Shown piece after piece: positions 60,503 through 64,000 of a stretch of 64,000 nt of DNA (positions are counted from its first letter, which is position 1; every line of letters begins with the position of its first letter). Made by a program: the position numbers and the translations under genes. The DNA lies in assembly GCA_945907245.1 (NCBI GenBank), contig CAMDTB010000001.1:1-64000 (forward strand), given 5' to 3'. Under the pieces are notes generated by a model. That model was not told the DNA's origin, made no database searches, and saw nothing but the letters and a program-made list of their open reading frames with translations. Origin of the DNA: Rhizobium sp. Q54. Its GTDB lineage: Bacteria > Pseudomonadota > Alphaproteobacteria > SMXS01.

Positions 60503-61762
60503 CTACTTCTTCGGCGTGAACTCGATGTGCAGTTCCTTCAGCGCGCGCAGCGCGAAGGTCGGCCCATGCTTGAAGTCGTTCTTGCCCTCGGCGAACTGGA
60601 TGTGGTCGAACCGGTCGACCATGGCCTTGAAGCCCCAGTAGAGTTCGCGGCGGGCCAGCGGCGCGCCCAGGCAGTGGTGGACGCCCGAGCCGAACGCCAT
60701 GTGGCTGCCGGCGTTCTTGCGGTCCAGGTCCAGCTTCTCCGGATTGTCGAAGTGCCGCTCGTCCCGGTTCGCCGAGGCGTAGCGGGTGTTGATCATGGCG
60801 CCCTTGGGAATGTGCACGCCGTGGATCTCGATGTCCCTGGCGGCGACGCGGAACAGGCTCTGCACCGGGCTCTCGAGCCGCAGCACCTCCTCGACGAAGG
60901 TGCGCAGGTCCTTCTCGACGCCCTGCTTCAGCCGCGCCCACACATCCGGGTTCTGGATCGCCAGCATCATGCCGGCCGACAGCGCGTTGGTGGAAGTCTC
61001 CGAGCCGCCGACGAAGGTGTCGGCCATCATCTCGGCATGCAGCTCGTTGTCGTTCAGGGTGCGGCCCCATTCCGGGATCACCGTGTTCACCAGGTCGGAC
61101 AGCAGCGTGTCGTTGGGTTCCTTGCGCAGCTTTTCGAAGATCGGCTGGAAATAGTGCTGGGCCTCGATCTCCATCTCGACCGACCAGCGTTCCTCTTCCT
61201 CGCTCAGCATCATGCCGAGGCGCTGCACCCAGGCGTCGGTCCAGGCCTTGATCCGCCAGATGTCCTCTTCCTTGGCGCCCATCTGCTTGCCGATGATGAT
61301 CAGCGGCAGCGGCACGGCGAACTGGTGCACCCATTCGCAATGGCCATCGGCGATGAAGCCGTCGATCAGCTTGTACGCGGTGTGCTCGACCGCCGGATCG
61401 ACTTCCTTGATCTTGCCGGCGCGGAACGCGTTGTCGAACATCGCGCGCATCTGCTTGTGGTTCGGGTCGTCGCGGCCGGCCAAGGTCGGCTCTGGCACCC
61501 AGCCCTTTTCCTCGTAGAGCTTGCGCATGCGCTGGGTGCGCTCGGGGACGAGGGTCGCCTTGGGGCGCTGGTTGCTGAAGCTCTCGGTGTCGAGCAGCAC
61601 CTTGCGCAGGTCGTCGTAGCGGGTGATGAAATAGAAGCCGGTGACCCCGTCCTTCCACACCGGCGCTTCATCGCGCAGGGTGCGGTAGGCGTCATACGGG
61701 CATTCCTGCAGGTCCGGTTCGAAGAAGTTGAACTCGGGCGTCTTGGCGGCGGTCGTGCTCAT
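60503..61762 (-). CDS. Cytochrome P450
   Basis: FVGGSETSTNALSAGMML, EEVLRLESPVQSLFRVA (ExxR), HMAFGSGVHHCLGAPLARREL heme-Cys. Confidence 0.95.
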   Translation of the reverse strand: MSTTAAKTPEFNFFEPDLQECPYDAYRTLRDEAPVWKDGVTGFYFITRYDDLRKVLLDTESFSNQRPKATLVPERTQRMRKLYEEKGWVPEPTLAGRDDPNHKQMRAMFDNAFRAGKIKEVDPAVEHTAYKLIDGFIADGHCEWVHQFAVPLPLIIIGKQMGAKEEDIWRIKAWTDAWVQRLGMMLSEEEERWSVEMEIEAQHYFQPIFEKLRKEPNDTLLSDLVNTVIPEWGRTLNDNELHAEMMADTFVGGSETSTNALSAGMMLAIQNPDVWARLKQGVEKDLRTFVEEVLRLESPVQSLFRVAARDIEIHGVHIPKGAMINTRYASANRDERHFDNPEKLDLDRKNAGSHMAFGSGVHHCLGAPLARRELYWGFKAMVDRFDHIQFAEGKNDFKHGPTFALRALKELHIEFTPKK

Positions 61763-61882
61763 CGGTGCTCCCCAAAGTCATCTGCGATTGTTGTACATCG
61801 CGCGCGCCCGGGCGGTAAAGGGGGTGCTGAACAACAGGCATCAGGATTCAGCGGTCGAGACAGTTGCGTTATGCATTAATAT

Positions 61883-61898
61883 ACATAGTATACTATGT
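61883..61898. promoter_or_regulatory. Perfect 16-bp palindrome ACATAGTATACTATGT: candidate MarR operator
   Basis: Read directly, centred ~31 bp upstream of marR-family ATG (61922). Confidence 0.8.
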
Positions 61899-61921
61899 GC
61901 CCGCGTTATATTTGACGTCGT

Positions 61922-62392
61922 ATGCAAAACGAAGATCTGGATCGCACCTTCGGCTTCCTGGTGCACGACATCGGCAGGCTCATGCGCCGCGAGTTCGAGC
62001 GCCGCGTGCGCGACATGGGATTCACCCGCAACCAGTGGCGGGTGCTCGCCCATCTGCGCCGGGTCGACGGCATCAACCAGAGCCAGCTCGCCGACCGCAT
62101 GGACGTGGAGCCGATCGCGCTGGTGCGCCTGCTCGACAAGCTGGAGGCGGCGGGCTACGTGCAGCGCCGGCAGGACCCGCAGGACCGCCGCGCCTACCTC
62201 CTCTACCTCACCGAAAAGGCCGGGCCGCTGATCGAACGGCTCCAGGCGGTTTCGGTCGAGCTGCGCGAAGAAATGCTGGGCGACCTCAGCGCAGGCGAGC
62301 GTGACGCGCTGATCGACCTGCTGATGCGGATCAAGTCCCGGATGACCAACAAGACGACCCAAAAACTGCTGGAGGTCGCGGCCCATGAATAA
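61922..62392 (+). CDS. MarR-family transcriptional regulator
   Basis: NQWRVLAHLRRVDGINQSQLADRMDVEPIALVRLLDKLEAAGYVQRRQDPQDRRAYLLYLTEKA. Confidence 0.94.
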   Translation: MQNEDLDRTFGFLVHDIGRLMRREFERRVRDMGFTRNQWRVLAHLRRVDGINQSQLADRMDVEPIALVRLLDKLEAAGYVQRRQDPQDRRAYLLYLTEKAGPLIERLQAVSVELREEMLGDLSAGERDALIDLLMRIKSRMTNKTTQKLLEVAAHE

Positions 62393-63500
62393 GGTGGCGC
62401 GCATCAACGAGGCCGACGCCTCGCCCATGGACACAATCCAACCCAAGGCGTCGTGGAAGACACGCAGCCGCGAACTGGTGCGCGTCGGACTGCTGGTGCT
62501 GCTCGGGGTGGCGGTGCTGATCGGTCTTGGCATCTACCTGATGTCCGGCCGCTACGAGAGCACCGACAATGCCTATGTGCAGGCTAACAAGGCCTATATC
62601 AGCGCCCAGGTGCAGGGACGCGCCGTCGAGGTCATGGCGCGCACCAACCAGACCGTAAAGGCCGGCGACGTGCTGTTCCGTCTCGACGACGCCTCCTACC
62701 GGATCGCGCTCGCCATGGCCGAGGCCGACGTGGACACCACGCGCAACGACCTCGGCTCGCTGAACGCGTCCGTCGGCGAGAAGAGCGCGGCGGTCGGCAC
62801 CGCCCGCGCCAACCTGGCCTTCGCCCAGAAGGAATATGACCGGCAGAAGGAGCTGGCCGCCCGCGGCGTTGTCTCCAGGGTCAAGCTCGACCAGGCCGAG
62901 CACGACCTGTCCGTCGCCCGCCAGAAGGTGGCCGAGGCGCAGCAGGACCTCGCGGCGACCACGGCGAAGCTGGGCAAGGAGATCGGCCCGGCCGTCGACC
63001 AGAACCCGGAAGTGCGCCACGCCATCGCCGTGCGCGACCAGGCCAGGCTCGACCTGGAGCATACGGTGGTGCGCGCGCCCGAGGACAGTATCGTCGCCTC
63101 GGTCGACGTGCAGCTCGGCGAGCAGGTGATGCCCGAGAAGCCGGTGGTAAGCCTGGTGTCGAAGAATTCGCTGTGGATCACCGCCAACTTCAAGGAAACC
63201 CAGCTCACCAACGTCCATGAGGGCCAGGCCGCGACCATCACCGTCGACATCTATCCGGGCCGCGAATGGCACGCGACCGTGGGCAGCCTCAGCCCGGCGA
63301 CGGGCGCCGAGTTCTCGCTGATCCCGCCGCAGAACGCGTCGGGCAACTGGGTCAAGGTGGTGCAGCGCGTGCCGGTCCGGCTCTACCTGCTGGACTACAA
63401 GGGCGACGTGCCGCTGCCGGCCGGGCTCAGCGCCCAGGTCAAGGTCGACACCGGCCATCGCAGCGGGCTGGCGCGGCTGATCGAGAGCGTTTTCGGCTAG
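62385..63500 (+). CDS. HlyD/EmrA-family membrane fusion protein
   Basis: YESTDNAYVQANKAYISAQVQGRAVEVMARTNQTVKAGDVLFRLDDASY, TVVRAPEDSIVASVDVQLGEQVMPEKPVVSLV. Confidence 0.93.
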   Translation: MNKVARINEADASPMDTIQPKASWKTRSRELVRVGLLVLLGVAVLIGLGIYLMSGRYESTDNAYVQANKAYISAQVQGRAVEVMARTNQTVKAGDVLFRLDDASYRIALAMAEADVDTTRNDLGSLNASVGEKSAAVGTARANLAFAQKEYDRQKELAARGVVSRVKLDQAEHDLSVARQKVAEAQQDLAATTAKLGKEIGPAVDQNPEVRHAIAVRDQARLDLEHTVVRAPEDSIVASVDVQLGEQVMPEKPVVSLVSKNSLWITANFKETQLTNVHEGQAATITVDIYPGREWHATVGSLSPATGAEFSLIPPQNASGNWVKVVQRVPVRLYLLDYKGDVPLPAGLSAQVKVDTGHRSGLARLIESVFG

Positions 63501-63504
63501 ACCG

Positions 63505-64000
63505 GTGAGCACTCCAGCGCATACGCCGATGCCCTATCGCGGCATCGTCTCGGTGTCGGCCATGATGGCGACCACCATGCAGGCCATCGACGGCACCATC
63601 GCCAACGTGGCGCTGCCGCACATGCAGGCGAGCCTGTCGGCGACGCCGGACCAGATCGCCTGGGTGCTGACCTCCTACATCATCGCCTCGGCGGTGATGA
63701 TCCCGCTGACCGGCGTGCTGACCTTCCGCTACGGCCGCAAGAAGCTCTACCTTTTGTCCATCGCCGGCTTCACCATCGCCTCGGCGCTCTGCGGCATCGC
63801 CACGTCCCTCGAGGAGATGCTGGCGTTCCGCCTGCTGCAGGGCGTGATGGGCGCGGCGCTGGTGCCGCTGTCCCAATCGCTGATGCTGGATTCCTACCCG
63901 GACCACGAGCGCGGCAAGGCCATGGCCGTATGGGGCGTCGGCGTCATGGTCGGACCGATCCTGGGCCCGACGCTCGGCGGCTGGCTGACCGAATCCTACA
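63505..64000 (+). CDS. DHA2-family (EmrB/QacA) MFS efflux protein, 3' end beyond window
   Basis: From GTG 63505: VSTPAHTPMPYRGIVSVSAMMATTMQAIDGTIANVALPHMQASLSATPDQIAWVLTSYIIASAVMIPLTGVL…; missing from ORF track because it is open at the edge. Confidence 0.92.
   Translation, partial: MSTPAHTPMPYRGIVSVSAMMATTMQAIDGTIANVALPHMQASLSATPDQIAWVLTSYIIASAVMIPLTGVLTFRYGRKKLYLLSIAGFTIASALCGIATSLEEMLAFRLLQGVMGAALVPLSQSLMLDSYPDHERGKAMAVWGVGVMVGPILGPTLGGWLTESY

Noticed and set aside
59633-61879. 748-aa plus-strand ORF
   Set aside because: Antisense to the SDR and P450 genes; shadow ORF.

Overview
A 64 kb, high-GC window that looks alphaproteobacterial (SUF operon with Rrf2 regulator, class I LysRS, PhaR/PhaAB, MetX/MetW, FitAB-type toxin-antitoxin). 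Most of it is ordinary chromosomal metabolism. I identify about 65 genes. They include: a MFS / APH-like kinase / acyl-CoA dehydrogenase / acyl-CoA ligase operon; phaR-phaAB; a FitAB-like TA module; gph-metW-metX; a chorismate mutase-hisC-tyrC block; a copper-type TolC/multicopper oxidase operon divergent from csoR; bfd-bfr; pyrD; lysK; a DinG-like helicase; a patatin-like protein; an eight-gene suf operon; tandem glycerophosphodiester phosphodiesterases; cysD-cysNC; tandem SMP-30 lactonases; P450/SDR; and a marR-emrA-emrB operon running off the right edge. I found no CRISPR arrays, rRNA, tRNA or complete transposons. The least ordinary observations are: (1) a possible 4-hydroxyacid (LvaA/ACAD10-11-like) catabolic operon; (2) a decayed TonB-dependent receptor C-terminus next to a truncated-looking regulator; (3) several precise dyad operators read directly from the sequence (csoR, marR, Rrf2/suf, fitAB, phaR); and (4) four unrelated intergenic inverted-repeat elements, three of them at convergent gene ends. 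Identifications rest on my reading of protein motifs; no database search was run.
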